Shown here one piece after another: positions 19,137 through 29,187 of a stretch of 64,000 nucleotides of DNA. Source of the DNA: Ruegeria sp. 6PALISEP08 (GTDB lineage: Bacteria; Pseudomonadota; Alphaproteobacteria; Rhodobacterales; Rhodobacteraceae); the NCBI RefSeq assembly GCF_001238295.1, contig NZ_LGXZ01000002.1, positions 1 to 64,000 on the forward strand, written 5' to 3'. Under the pieces are notes generated by a model. It was not told the origin of the DNA. It saw only the letters and a program-made list of their open reading frames with translations, and did no database searches. The position numbers and the translations under genes are program-made. Each line of letters opens with the position of its first letter. Position 1 is the stretch's first letter.

Positions 19137-21014
19137 ATGGTTGAGCTTAACCTTCAAGATTTCACCACCGCTTCTCCTATCCCTGCCCCAGGAGTAAGAA
19201 AACCGCTGGGCAACTGTCTGGTAGAAGCCGGAACTCTGACACAGTGGCAACTGGACCACGCCTTGCGACTGCAATCCCGACAGAACGCGCCTTTGGGCGA
19301 AATTCTGGTGGGCGAAGGATTTGCCACTCGGCGCGATGTCCTAAACGCCCTGTCCACCCAATCCGGTTGGCAGATTGCGGACCTGGAGCAAATCCCGCCC
19401 ATGCCGGGGGTATGCGATCTCAAACCAGTTGACTTCTGGCTGGAACACAACGTCATTCCGTGGATGCGAATTGGTCCACTTCTGTTGGTTGCCACAGCGC
19501 GGCCGGATCGGTTTTCAGATGTCACGACCGAAATGCAGGACGGCGACTATACGATCGTTCCAGTTCTGGCCGCCTCTGATCAGATCGATCGCACCATTGC
19601 CCGGCAGTTTTCGCGCCCTTTGGCCGAGGCTGCTGAAACACGGGTCGATGGTGAACAGAGTTGCCGAAACTGGACGATCGGGTCGCGCATTGTACCCTGT
19701 GTATCAGCGTTTGGAATTATTGCCTTGTTTGCCACTTTCCCGTGGTTTGGGTTGGCGACTCTGCTCACCGCGGCCGTGGGAACCTTGTTTCTGTTCACCG
19801 TTTTGCGCGTCGCCGGGACTTTGGCCTATCTGCGCCATAGGTTCCAAAAGAAGCGTGAAGTTTCTGACGCGGCAATCCCTTTGCGGCAGCCCTGCGTCTC
19901 TATCATGGTTCCCCTATACAAAGAGCGCGAGATTGCGGATGCGCTTGTTCAACGGCTGAAACGCCTGACCTACCCCAAAGCACTGTTGGATGTCATCTTG
20001 GTGTTGGAAGAAAAAGACGAGGTTACGCGTACAACTCTGGCGCAAGTTGATCTGCCCGGTTGGATGCGGATTGTAGAGGTGCCCGAATTGCACGGGCTGA
20101 CCACCAAGCCGCGCGCCATGAATTATGCGTTGGATTTTTGCCGCGGCGACTATGTTGGCGTCTGGGACGCCGAAGACGCACCGCAGCCGGATCAGATCGA
20201 ACGGGTGGTCGCACATTTCACCCAGGCTCCGCCCGAAGTGGTGTGTCTTCAAGGCCGCCTGGATTATTATAATCCGCGCACAAACTGGCGCTCACGCTGC
20301 TTCACCATCGAATATAACAGCTGGTTTCGCATCATCCTTCCAGGCATTGCACGCTTGGGGCTTGTCGTCCCGCTGGGTGGGACAACGTTTTTCTTCCGTC
20401 GAGACAAGCTGTTGGAGTTGGGTGGCTGGGATGCCCATAATGTAACCGAAGATGCTGATCTTGGCGTGCGGCTGTGTCGGGCCCGATACCGGACAGAACT
20501 GGTGGACACCACGACTTATGAAGAGGCGAACTTTCGCGCCTGGCCCTGGGTGAAACAGCGCTCGCGCTGGCTCAAGGGTTTCATGGTGACGTATCTTGTG
20601 CACATGCGGTCTCCGCAAAAACTGCTGCGCGATCTGGGTGTTGCGCAGTTTTTAGGGTTTCAGGCATTCTTTCTGGGCACACTTGGGCAGTTCCTGCTGG
20701 CCCCTGTTCTTTGGATATTCTGGCTATTAACATTGGGGCTGGCAAATCCGCTGGCGCCCCTATTGCCGCCCCAACTCACCACGGCGCTGGTGCTTTTGTT
20801 TTTGGCGACCGAGGCGCTGAATTTCTGCGTTGGATGTCTTGCAGTCTCTGGTCGCGAGCGGCGTTTTTTGTTGCCCTGGGTTCCAACAATGGCCCTGTAC
20901 TACCCGCTTGGCGTGGTTGCTGCCTACAAAGCCCTGTGGGAGCTGGCTGCGAATCCATTCTTCTGGGACAAAACCCAACATGGGCAGGCCAGCGAAGATC
21001 AGCCGCTGACCTGA
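19137..21014 (+). CDS. Membrane glycosyltransferase family 2 with N-terminal MshEN-like domain
   Basis: A 625-residue protein. Residues 23-46 and 52-75 are two copies of the pattern LG--LV--G--T---L--AL--Q separated by five residues, the exact layout of the MshEN domain known to bind cyclic di-GMP; the first position of each copy is Pro rather than Arg/Lys. Two helices follow (about 177-225), then a GT2 domain: VPLYKEREIADAL, DAEDAPQPDQ (metal site), EDADLGVRL (catalytic base) and QRSRWLKG (QxxRW). More helices lie at the C-terminus. This is the architecture of processive polysaccharide synthases like cellulose synthase. The product is unknown. The ATG lies directly against the carA terminator and lacks a ribosome site, so the true start may be downstream or translation unusual. 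Confidence 0.85.
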   Translation: MVELNLQDFTTASPIPAPGVRKPLGNCLVEAGTLTQWQLDHALRLQSRQNAPLGEILVGEGFATRRDVLNALSTQSGWQIADLEQIPPMPGVCDLKPVDFWLEHNVIPWMRIGPLLLVATARPDRFSDVTTEMQDGDYTIVPVLAASDQIDRTIARQFSRPLAEAAETRVDGEQSCRNWTIGSRIVPCVSAFGIIALFATFPWFGLATLLTAAVGTLFLFTVLRVAGTLAYLRHRFQKKREVSDAAIPLRQPCVSIMVPLYKEREIADALVQRLKRLTYPKALLDVILVLEEKDEVTRTTLAQVDLPGWMRIVEVPELHGLTTKPRAMNYALDFCRGDYVGVWDAEDAPQPDQIERVVAHFTQAPPEVVCLQGRLDYYNPRTNWRSRCFTIEYNSWFRIILPGIARLGLVVPLGGTTFFFRRDKLLELGGWDAHNVTEDADLGVRLCRARYRTELVDTTTYEEANFRAWPWVKQRSRWLKGFMVTYLVHMRSPQKLLRDLGVAQFLGFQAFFLGTLGQFLLAPVLWIFWLLTLGLANPLAPLLPPQLTTALVLLFLATEALNFCVGCLAVSGRERRFLLPWVPTMALYYPLGVVAAYKALWELAANPFFWDKTQHGQASEDQPLT

Positions 21015-21017
21015 CAC

Positions 21018-21674
21018 TTATTTGTCACGCAGGCTTGCATCCTGTTTCAGGCGGGTCATGAACGCGATCGAGATATGGTCCTTCAACGCTCGTGCCGCGG
21101 CTTCTTCGTCCTTTGCGGCAATGGCTTCGACAATGCCCTTATGCTCACTTTGGGCAATTTCACTACGCCCATGCACGGCCAGCGAGGTGGTCGCCATCAG
21201 GGCCATTGTCCGGTGCACAAGACCAAGTTGCTGCACCAGGTAACGATTATGAGACGCCAGATGGATCTGCTCGTGAAAGCGCCGGTTTGCGCGCGACAGG
21301 GCCGACGGATCATCAATCAGCTTGTCATCTTCGACGACCATTTCTTGCAGAACCTTGACCTCTTCTTCAGTCGCATGTTTGGCCGCAAGGCTCGCGGCCA
21401 ACCCCTCCAGTTCCCGACGCACGATATATAGCTCAGCCATCTGATTGTGATCCAAAGACGCCACGATCAGCGACCGCCCGTCCCGTTCCAGAAGTGACTG
21501 TGTCTCAAGCCGCTGCAACGCTTCGCGGATCGGCGTGCGTGACACCCCGAAGCGTTCAGCCAGTTCACTTTCCACCAGGCGATCACCGGGCTTGTAGATA
21601 CCCACGTCGATGGCTTCGAGTATCAGGTTATAAGCATCCTTTGTTGGGGATCGGGTCTGGCTCATGGGGTTCAT
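21018..21674 (-). CDS. GntR family transcriptional regulator (FCD type)
   Basis: A 218-residue regulator with a winged helix-turn-helix at about 10-75 (ELAERFGVSRTPIREALQRL) and an all-helical FCD ligand domain at about 85-210 containing the metal/acid site residues spaced as in FadR-type proteins (RRFHEQIHLASHN, SEHKGIVEAI). Such proteins sense small organic acids and repress catabolic genes. It ends four bases from the convergent glycosyltransferase gene. Starts at 21674 and 21665 are both possible; an AGGAGA lies before the first. The target genes are not evident. Confidence 0.9.
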   Translation of the reverse strand: MNPMSQTRSPTKDAYNLILEAIDVGIYKPGDRLVESELAERFGVSRTPIREALQRLETQSLLERDGRSLIVASLDHNQMAELYIVRRELEGLAASLAAKHATEEEVKVLQEMVVEDDKLIDDPSALSRANRRFHEQIHLASHNRYLVQQLGLVHRTMALMATTSLAVHGRSEIAQSEHKGIVEAIAAKDEEAAARALKDHISIAFMTRLKQDASLRDK

Positions 21675-21765
21675 TATCTCCTCGTTCGGACCTGTCTATC
21701 CGTCCGAAGGGGTCACGATCAAGTAGAGCATTGAAAACACCGCGCCCGCGCCCTACACCCTGCTT

Positions 21766-22410
21766 ATGGTCAAACCAGCTTTTTCTCATGTCACCCAATG
21801 GGTGTTCGATCTGGACAACACCCTGTACCCGCCGCACATGCGTCTGTTCGATCAGATCGAGGTGCTCATGACCGATTATGTCATGCGGGCCATTGGTGTG
21901 GATCAGGCAGAAGCGGACCGTTTGCGGACGCATTACTGGTGCGAATACGGCACCACGCTTGCCGGTTTGATGGCCGAACATGGCCTGGACCCGGACCCGT
22001 ATCTGCACGCAGTCCATCAGGTAGACATGAGCCACATGGACCCGGATGCAGATCTAGCTGATCACATCCGCGCCCTGCCGGGGCGGCGTATTGTCTACAC
22101 TAACGGCAGTGCCCCATACGCCGAACGGGTACTGGAAGCGCGCGGCCTTTCGGGATTGTTCGATGCAATCTATGGCGTGGAACATGCAGGCTATCGGCCA
22201 AAACCCGAAAAAGCAGCCTTTGAGGCCATTTTTGAACAGGATGGGATTCAGGCTGAAAAAGCCGCCATGTTCGAGGATGACCCGCGCAATCTGGAGGCTC
22301 CGCACGAGATGGGAATGCGCACCGTGCACGTAGCACCTGACCCACATGATGCGGATCACATCCATCATCACACGGACGATCTGACGGCGTTTCTGGCCCG
22401 CCTGCGATAG
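21766..22410 (+). CDS. Pyrimidine 5'-nucleotidase-like HAD hydrolase
   Basis: A 214-residue HAD-superfamily phosphatase. Motif I is FDLDNTLYPP with the nucleophile and acid aspartates near residue 15, motif II is YTNGSAPYAERV, the motif III lysine sits in YRPKPEKAAF, and motif IV is MFEDDPRNLEAP. DLDNTLYP with a small helical cap is typical of the SDT1-like pyrimidine 5'-nucleotidases that dephosphorylate UMP and CMP. It is divergent from the GntR regulator and probably cytoplasmic. Confidence 0.88.
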   Translation: MVKPAFSHVTQWVFDLDNTLYPPHMRLFDQIEVLMTDYVMRAIGVDQAEADRLRTHYWCEYGTTLAGLMAEHGLDPDPYLHAVHQVDMSHMDPDADLADHIRALPGRRIVYTNGSAPYAERVLEARGLSGLFDAIYGVEHAGYRPKPEKAAFEAIFEQDGIQAEKAAMFEDDPRNLEAPHEMGMRTVHVAPDPHDADHIHHHTDDLTAFLARLR

Positions 22411-22496
22411 CCTGTCACACTGCGACGATCGCGCTCATCCTGCACCTGCATCTGCATCCCTATATGCGCTGCATCGACGAACAGATGGAGACCCCA

Positions 22497-22745
22497 ATGA
22501 GCGCGATCGAAATGCCGATGCGCCTGCCGATATGGCAGCGCCTTTTCTTTGCAATTCCGGTTTTCGGCTGGCTGGCCCGAGACGCGGCCAACGCCGAGGC
22601 AGAAGACCTGTTTTATACCATCGGTGCGGTTTTCAGCATGTGGGGCTGTTCCATCATGTTGTTTGGTCTTCCCGGGCTCTACATCCCTGCCCTGATGATG
22701 GTGCCGGTGATGTTTTTGATCCTCATCCTGATTTCAAGGGGCTGA
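22497..22745 (+). CDS. Small conserved-type membrane protein, unknown function
   Basis: An 82-residue protein with a short amphipathic start and two membrane helices (about 35-55 and 58-80). No family is recognised by name. ATG 22497 follows AGATGGAGACCCCA; frames open at 22464 but that start lacks a site. The gene sits between the nucleotidase and the UbiH-type gene in the same direction with short gaps, so it may belong to one transcript. Confidence 0.65.
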   Translation: MSAIEMPMRLPIWQRLFFAIPVFGWLARDAANAEAEDLFYTIGAVFSMWGCSIMLFGLPGLYIPALMMVPVMFLILILISRG

Positions 22746-22819
22746 GAAACGGGACAGGATGTCACTTGGCGCTTGGGATGGAACCGAACTAGGTTCTGCC
22801 CAAATCGATGAGAGGCGCC

Positions 22820-24016
22820 ATGACTGACAGCTGTGACATCCTGATTTCCGGCGGCGGAATTGCCGGTCTGACCGCAGCAGCGGTGTTCGGAACAGCCGGG
22901 TTTGACGTGATCTGCGTCGATCCGACCCCTCCGATTACCGAGCGGGATGTGGATGGATCAGACCTGCGCACCACCGCTTTTCTACAGCCCGCCCTTAGTC
23001 TGATGGAGCAATGCGGGCTTTGGACGCGTCTGGGCGCCCACGCTGCACCATTGCAAATCATGCGCATCGTTGACGCCGGTGGCGACGAGCCCGAACCGCG
23101 CGTTGTGCGCGATTTCAATGCCGCCGACATTTCCGATCAACCCTTTGGCTGGAACCTGCCCAACTGGCTGCTGCGCCGGGAAATGGTGGCGCGATTGGCC
23201 GAGTTACCCAATGTCGATTTCCACCCCGGCACCGGGACGACCAGCCTGTTCACCCGAACCGCCGAAGCGCGTGTGGGGCTAAGTGACGGCAGCCGCGTCC
23301 GGTGTAAACTGGTGCTGGCCGCCGATGGCCGCTCGTCCCCCATGCGTGAGGCCGCCGGCATATCGGTTCACACAACGCGGTATGGTCAGAAAGCGCTGGC
23401 ATTTGCGGTCACCCACCCTATTCCGCATGAAAACGTCTCGACCGAGATTCACAGATCGGGCGGGCCCTTCACGCTGGTCCCCTTGCCGGATTGGCAAGGG
23501 CAGCCTTCGTCAGCCATTGTCTGGATGGAGCGTGGCCCGCAGGCCATCGACCTTCTGAACCTCGAGCCTGAAGCCTTTGAAGCCGCAATGACCGAGCGGT
23601 CCTGCGGATTGTTCGGCCCCTTGAAGCTGGCGTCGCGCCGGACGATCTGGCCTATCATCAGCCAGTCTGCCGAGCGGCTGGCCGGTGAACGAATTGCTTT
23701 GATGGCAGAAGCCGCACACGTGGTGCCGCCGATTGGCGCTCAGGGGTTGAACATGTCTTTGGGCGATTTGCGCTGTCTGCTGGATTTGGCGCAGACCCGC
23801 CCCGATGGTCTGGGTGACGCCCAGATGCTGGACGCCTATCACAAAGCCCGCCACACCGAGGTTGAGATGCGGGTCAAGGGCATCGACCTGTTGAATCGCG
23901 CCTCGATGATCGAGGCGCGTCCGTTGCGCGACGTGCGGGCCATGGGGTTGAGCGCGCTTTATTCCCTGCCGCCTGTTCGTAAAACGCTGATGCAGATGGG
24001 CCTCGGCGTCCGCTAA
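22820..24016 (+). CDS. UbiH/UbiF/VisC family FAD-dependent hydroxylase
   Basis: A 398-residue flavoprotein monooxygenase. It shows the FAD-binding GGGIAGLTAAAVFG at about 12-25, the central motif DGRSSPMREAAGI with the DG signature, and AEAAHVVPPIGAQGLNMSLGD for FAD ribityl contact. This family hydroxylates the ubiquinone ring at the inner membrane. It is likely one of the ubiquinone hydroxylases, but UbiH, UbiF and UbiL cannot be told apart here. ATG 22820 gives the usual MTD start; ATG 22808 would add four residues. Confidence 0.9.
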   Translation: MTDSCDILISGGGIAGLTAAAVFGTAGFDVICVDPTPPITERDVDGSDLRTTAFLQPALSLMEQCGLWTRLGAHAAPLQIMRIVDAGGDEPEPRVVRDFNAADISDQPFGWNLPNWLLRREMVARLAELPNVDFHPGTGTTSLFTRTAEARVGLSDGSRVRCKLVLAADGRSSPMREAAGISVHTTRYGQKALAFAVTHPIPHENVSTEIHRSGGPFTLVPLPDWQGQPSSAIVWMERGPQAIDLLNLEPEAFEAAMTERSCGLFGPLKLASRRTIWPIISQSAERLAGERIALMAEAAHVVPPIGAQGLNMSLGDLRCLLDLAQTRPDGLGDAQMLDAYHKARHTEVEMRVKGIDLLNRASMIEARPLRDVRAMGLSALYSLPPVRKTLMQMGLGVR

Positions 24017-24028
24017 GGCCCGGTCAGT

Positions 24029-25156
24029 TTACAGAACCTGGTCCAATACACGTTTCAGGCGCGCAATAGTGCCATCCACATCATAAAGCTTGTCGAGCCC
24101 GAACAGACCCAAACGGAAGGTGCAGAACCCTTCGGGCTCATCACATTGAAGGGGCACACCGGCAGCAATCTGCATCCCTAGCGCCGCAAATTTCTTGCCG
24201 TTCTGGATTTCGGGATCCGACGTATAGCTGACGACAACGCCAGGTGCTCCGAAACCATCCGCTGCGACCGAAACGATACCTTTGTCCTTCAACATCGCCC
24301 GCACACCGTCACCCAACGCCCATTGCGCTGTACGCAGTTTTTCAAACCCGTAGTCCCGCGTCTCTGTCATGGTATCGCGGAAGGCCAGCAACGCGTCGGT
24401 CGGCATGGTTGCGTGATAGGCATGACCGCCATTTTCATAAGCCTGCATGATCTGACGCCATTTTTTCAGATCAACCGCAAAGCTGTCTGACTCAGTCTCT
24501 TGCAACCGGGCCTCGCCCCGTTCGGACAGCATCACCAGACCAGCACATGGTGACGCGCTCCACCCCTTCTGCGGGGCAGAAATCAAGACATCGACGCCCA
24601 TTGCCTTCATATCCACCCAAGCGCAGCCGGATGCGATGCAATCCAGCACCATCAGCGCACCGACCTCATGCGCGGCTTCTGCCAGTGCAGTAACATAATC
24701 ATCCGGCAGAATAACACCCGCCGCGGTTTCGACATGAGGCGCAAAAACGACTCCCGGTTTCTGTTCACGAATCGCGGCGACAACCTCTTCAATCGGAGCA
24801 GGCGCAAAAGGTGATGGGCTGGCATTGCCTGTCTCCCGCGCCTTCATGACGGTCACCGAATTTGTCAGAGCACCGCTTTCGATAATCTGGCTCCAGCGAT
24901 ACGAGAACCACCCGTTTCGAACCACCAGCACATCTGCTCCACGCGCAAACTGCCGGGCCACCGCTTCCATGGCATAGGTTCCGCCCCCGGGAATGATCGC
25001 GACGCCGTCAGCCTTGTACACGTTCTTTAACATGTCCGAGATGTCGCGCATCACTTGCTGAAACTTCTGCGACATGTGATTTAGCGAACGATCGGTGAAG
25101 ACGACCGAAAATTCTTCAAGCCCGTTCGGGTCCACGGCTTCCAACAAGGCTGGCAT
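24029..25156 (-). CDS. Class V aminotransferase (serine/alanine-glyoxylate type)
   Basis: A 375-residue PLP enzyme of fold type I. The PLP lysine is in ISAPQKGWSASPC, the cofactor aspartate in LDCIASGCAWVD, and GGGTYAMEAVARQF forms the phosphate-binding turn. Similarity is to serine-glyoxylate and alanine-glyoxylate aminotransferases; the substrate is not certain. ATG 25156 follows GAGAGGAAATGTA. It is divergent from a GntR/UTRA regulator with a shared 220-base control region, so that regulator probably controls it. A phosphonate (AEP) aminotransferase was considered, but the N-terminus does not match PhnW. Confidence 0.85.
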   Translation of the reverse strand: MPALLEAVDPNGLEEFSVVFTDRSLNHMSQKFQQVMRDISDMLKNVYKADGVAIIPGGGTYAMEAVARQFARGADVLVVRNGWFSYRWSQIIESGALTNSVTVMKARETGNASPSPFAPAPIEEVVAAIREQKPGVVFAPHVETAAGVILPDDYVTALAEAAHEVGALMVLDCIASGCAWVDMKAMGVDVLISAPQKGWSASPCAGLVMLSERGEARLQETESDSFAVDLKKWRQIMQAYENGGHAYHATMPTDALLAFRDTMTETRDYGFEKLRTAQWALGDGVRAMLKDKGIVSVAADGFGAPGVVVSYTSDPEIQNGKKFAALGMQIAAGVPLQCDEPEGFCTFRLGLFGLDKLYDVDGTIARLKRVLDQVL

Positions 25157-25376
25157 TACATTTCCTCTCAATAACATCCTCAGAAGTTTGGTCTCATTAG
25201 CTTTGCGCGTAAAGTGCTAACGTCGCAAAAATTGACGTAAGGGAAATTAGGCTATCTCTGTGAAAAATATGCCATATTACGTAAAATGACGCCAACCAGT
25301 GTCACCTTCCCCTTTACACTTCTGCTTGCTTCTGAACAGATGCATACACTTTATACTTGAAGGGATAATTCTACCC
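25157..25376. promoter_or_regulatory. Divergent control region between aminotransferase and GntR gene
   Basis: AT-rich for this genome. It contains the perfect palindrome TTACGTAA at 25277-25284 and a related TTGACGTAAG about 45 bases to the left, which could be operator half-sites for the adjacent regulator. No clear -35/-10 pair could be assigned. Confidence 0.35.
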
Positions 25377-26078
25377 GTGACTATACAAAAGCGGATCAGC
25401 TTCCAGTCCGTTCGAGACGAAGTTAAACGACGTATTGAAAGTCGTGTCTGGCCACAAGGATCGCTTTTGCCAACCGAAACGCAGCTGGCAGAAGAATTCA
25501 ATTGCGCGCGTGCCACGGTCAACCGGGCCCTAAGGGAGTTGGCAGAACAAGGCTTTGTCGAACGCAAACGCAAGAGCGGCACACGTGTCAAGAAAGAGCC
25601 GAGCAAACATGCCAAGCTAGAATTTTCGCTGGCCCGGCAAGTGGTCGAAAGCCAGAACGCAAACTATCGCTACGCGCTGGTCGAACGGAACGTGGCGGAA
25701 AGCCCCGGCTGGTTGTCGTCACAGCTGGATTTGCCCCCTGATGGGCGCGTATTGCATGTCACTTGTATGCACTACGCAGACAACAGACCATTTCAGCTGG
25801 AAGAGCGCTGGATCAATATCGACGCGGTCCCGGATGTGGAAAATGCGGACCTCAGCCAACATGGGCCACATGAATGGCTACTAAACGCAGCCCCTTTTAC
25901 CAAGGCCGAGATCGCGTTTTGCGCCATTTCCGCGGACGGCAAACTGGCTGAATACATGGGCACCACAACGGGCACATCGATGATTCAGATGGAACGTACC
26001 ACGTGGAAAGAAGACAAACCGCTGACATTCGCCCGCATGACGCACCATCCCGGGTTCTGTATCCGCACCAAATACTGA
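25377..26078 (+). CDS. GntR family transcriptional regulator (HutC/UTRA type)
   Basis: A 233-residue regulator with an N-terminal winged helix (VRDEVKRRIES, then LAEEFNCARATVNRALREL) and a C-terminal UTRA ligand domain ending in THHPGFCIR. UTRA regulators sense small metabolites such as urocanate, sugars or phosphonates and repress adjacent catabolic genes. GTG 25377 gives a normal start (VTIQKRISFQSV); the frame is open to 25299 but that part is not protein-like. GAAGGG lies 12 bases upstream, a long spacing. The likely target is the divergent aminotransferase and itself. Confidence 0.85.
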   Translation: MTIQKRISFQSVRDEVKRRIESRVWPQGSLLPTETQLAEEFNCARATVNRALRELAEQGFVERKRKSGTRVKKEPSKHAKLEFSLARQVVESQNANYRYALVERNVAESPGWLSSQLDLPPDGRVLHVTCMHYADNRPFQLEERWINIDAVPDVENADLSQHGPHEWLLNAAPFTKAEIAFCAISADGKLAEYMGTTTGTSMIQMERTTWKEDKPLTFARMTHHPGFCIRTKY

Positions 26079-26085
26079 GTTTTAT

Positions 26086-26544
26086 TCAACCCAAAGGTCC
26101 AGGCATACGTTCTTCGCTCAGCAAAACGTTTGCCTCGACATCGCCTGCACCGGGCAAAGTCATGATCCGTCGTCGCAACACGCGTTCGAAATCGGACAAG
26201 TCCCGCGCCACGACACGCAGGCGATAGTCATACAATCCCAGAACATGTTCCACAGTCTGCACCTCGGGAATGGCGCTTACGGCGCGCTCGAAATCCTCTA
26301 GACTGATCTGCCCCTTGCGTCCGAGTTTTACCCCCAAAAAAACTGTCACACCAAACCCAAGCGCCTCTGCGTTCAAACGCAGCCGCCGTCCCGTGATGAT
26401 CCCTGTCTCTTCCAGCCGCCGAATCCGCCGCCAAGTGGCAGGTTGGGACAATCCAAACCTGCGCCCCAGGGCACCTGCACTTTGGGTTGCGTCCTGCTGA
26501 AGGGCACGTAGCAGACGGCGGTCAATTTCGTCCAACTCAATCAT
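26086..26544 (-). CDS. Lrp/AsnC family transcriptional regulator (second of a pair)
   Basis: A 152-residue protein with an N-terminal helix-turn-helix (LGRRFGLSQPATWRRIRRLE) and a C-terminal RAM/AsnC ligand-binding domain. Such regulators respond to amino acids as octamers. It begins inside the last bases of the preceding Lrp gene (four-base overlap), so the two are co-translated and may act together. The two are clearly paralogous in layout but not close in sequence. Target unknown; ilvC lies divergent from the pair. Confidence 0.9.
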   Translation of the reverse strand: MIELDEIDRRLLRALQQDATQSAGALGRRFGLSQPATWRRIRRLEETGIITGRRLRLNAEALGFGVTVFLGVKLGRKGQISLEDFERAVSAIPEVQTVEHVLGLYDYRLRVVARDLSDFERVLRRRIMTLPGAGDVEANVLLSEERMPGPLG

Positions 26545-26996
26545 ACCGGCAACACCTCATCCCGTTTGACCCGCGCGATGTGCATCAGCGCTTCGATATC
26601 GGCGATATGGGGCAAGGTCAGAATACGGTCGCGATACAGCTGCTGGTAATGGTTCATATCCTTGGCAATGACCGACAGCCGCACGTCGACCCGACCCAGA
26701 AAAGTCTGGATCTCGACCACCTCAGCCACGCCTCGTGCGGCCTCGGTAAACTCGTCAAAGGCGCGCGCCTGTGTCTTGTCCAGCGTGATCCGAAGCGAGA
26801 CTTCGACCGCATAACCCATGGCGGTCCAGTCAATCACGGCCTCTTGCCCTTCGATAATCCCGGCCGCCTGCATCTTTTCGATCCGCCGCCAACAGACCCC
26901 AGCGCTGATCCGGCACAGATCGGCTAGTTCCGCAGTGGTCAGGCTTGGGGCAGCCTGGAAATGGCGCAGGATGCGACGGTCAATGTCATCAAGCAT
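26541..26996 (-). CDS. Lrp/AsnC family transcriptional regulator (first of a pair)
   Basis: A 151-residue protein starting MLDDIDRRILRHFQ, with the helix-turn-helix LADLCRISAGVCWRRIEKM and an AsnC/RAM ligand domain. It is divergent from ilvC, with 131 bases between the starts, and overlaps the second Lrp gene. Control of branched-chain amino acid synthesis is a reasonable guess from this placement but not shown by the sequence. Confidence 0.9.
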   Translation of the reverse strand: MLDDIDRRILRHFQAAPSLTTAELADLCRISAGVCWRRIEKMQAAGIIEGQEAVIDWTAMGYAVEVSLRITLDKTQARAFDEFTEAARGVAEVVEIQTFLGRVDVRLSVIAKDMNHYQQLYRDRILTLPHIADIEALMHIARVKRDEVLPV

Positions 26997-27109
26997 TAAT
27001 TTTTCACATTCGTTGGTTTTAAAGAATTATTCTTCACCTTTTTTACAAATACTCAAGCCTAACCCTATCGCCATTACGCAATTGAGCCGGTAAAACCACC
27101 GCAATCTAA

Positions 27110-28150
<1,041 letters not shown>

Positions 28151-28170
28151 GTCTGACCTCTGTCAGCATA

Positions 28171-28197
28171 AGGGCGGCCTCAGTGGCCGCCCTTTTT
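28171..28197 (+). terminator. Intrinsic terminator of ilvC
   Basis: AGGGCGGCC, loop TCAG, TGGCCGCCCT followed by TTTTC: at least nine perfect pairs with a U-run, 20 bases after the ilvC stop. Confidence 0.92.
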
Positions 28198-28284
28198 CGT
28201 TTGCACAATAAAGCAGTGCGGAACATAAACACTCGGTCAGATTTATCTTTTTCGCGCATTCCCGTGGCCCCGACAGGAAAACCA

Positions 28285-29187
28285 ATGGTGCATCAGCCAA
28301 CGAAACAGGATTGGAGCGGCGTCTTCACGCTGGGCTTGATCTGGGGCGCGACCTTCATGGTCGTCGCCATGGCGCTTGAAGGCTACGGCCCGATTACGGT
28401 TGCGACGTCACGGACGACGCTGGGCGCTGTGACCTTGCTTCTGATGATGTGGGTAACCGGTCGCAAGCTGCCGGTTCTGACGCCTGCGCTCAGTATTTCG
28501 ATTGTCCTCATCGGCGTGTTGTCTACCGCCGTGCCTTTCATGCTGCTGAGTTGGGGTCAGCAATTTGTGCCCTCGGCCTTCGCGGGGCTGTCTATGGCGG
28601 CGATCCCGCTGATGGTTTTGCCGCTTGCCCATTTCTTCTCGGACGAGCCCCTGAACCTGCGCCGTTTTCTAGGAGTTTGCCTGGGGTTTTCGGGTGCTCT
28701 GGTATTGATCGGCCCGGGCCTTGCACAATTGGGCCAAGGGACAGAACCCATCGCGCAACTGGCCTGCATCACAGCAGCCCTGTGTTACGCAAGCTCATCT
28801 GTGCTGACGCGACGCTGCCCGCCGGTTGACCCTTTGGTGTTGGCTGCCCTGACACTGGTTGTTGGGGCCGTACTTTTGCTGCCCATAATGCTGGTCACCG
28901 AAGGTCTGCCAACATGGCAAGGGCCACGCCCGACGATTGCTCTGATTGTGTTGGGATTGCTTCCAACCGCTTTCGCCACCCTCTTGCGTGTTTCGATCAC
29001 CCGCAGCGCCGGTTCGGTTTTCTTGACACTGGTGAACTACCAAGTGCCGATCTGGTCGATGGTGTTTGGCGCTTGGATCCTGTCCGAGGCCCTGCCCCTA
29101 CGCTTTTACATCGCACTGACCCTGATCCTGACCGGCATGGCCATCAGCCAGTGGTTCAGCCTGCGCAAGGTTCTGTTCGGGCACTAG
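28285..29187 (+). CDS. EamA/DMT family transporter
   Basis: A 300-residue membrane protein with ten predicted helices arranged as two EamA repeats, the drug/metabolite transporter family; it starts with [18 protein letters not shown], the typical first helix with GxxWGxxF. These carriers often export amino acids or metabolites. ATG 28285 follows GACAGGAAAACCA. Its last four bases overlap the end of glmM on the other strand. The substrate is unknown. Confidence 0.87.
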   Translation: MVHQPTKQDWSGVFTLGLIWGATFMVVAMALEGYGPITVATSRTTLGAVTLLLMMWVTGRKLPVLTPALSISIVLIGVLSTAVPFMLLSWGQQFVPSAFAGLSMAAIPLMVLPLAHFFSDEPLNLRRFLGVCLGFSGALVLIGPGLAQLGQGTEPIAQLACITAALCYASSSVLTRRCPPVDPLVLAALTLVVGAVLLLPIMLVTEGLPTWQGPRPTIALIVLGLLPTAFATLLRVSITRSAGSVFLTLVNYQVPIWSMVFGAWILSEALPLRFYIALTLILTGMAISQWFSLRKVLFGH

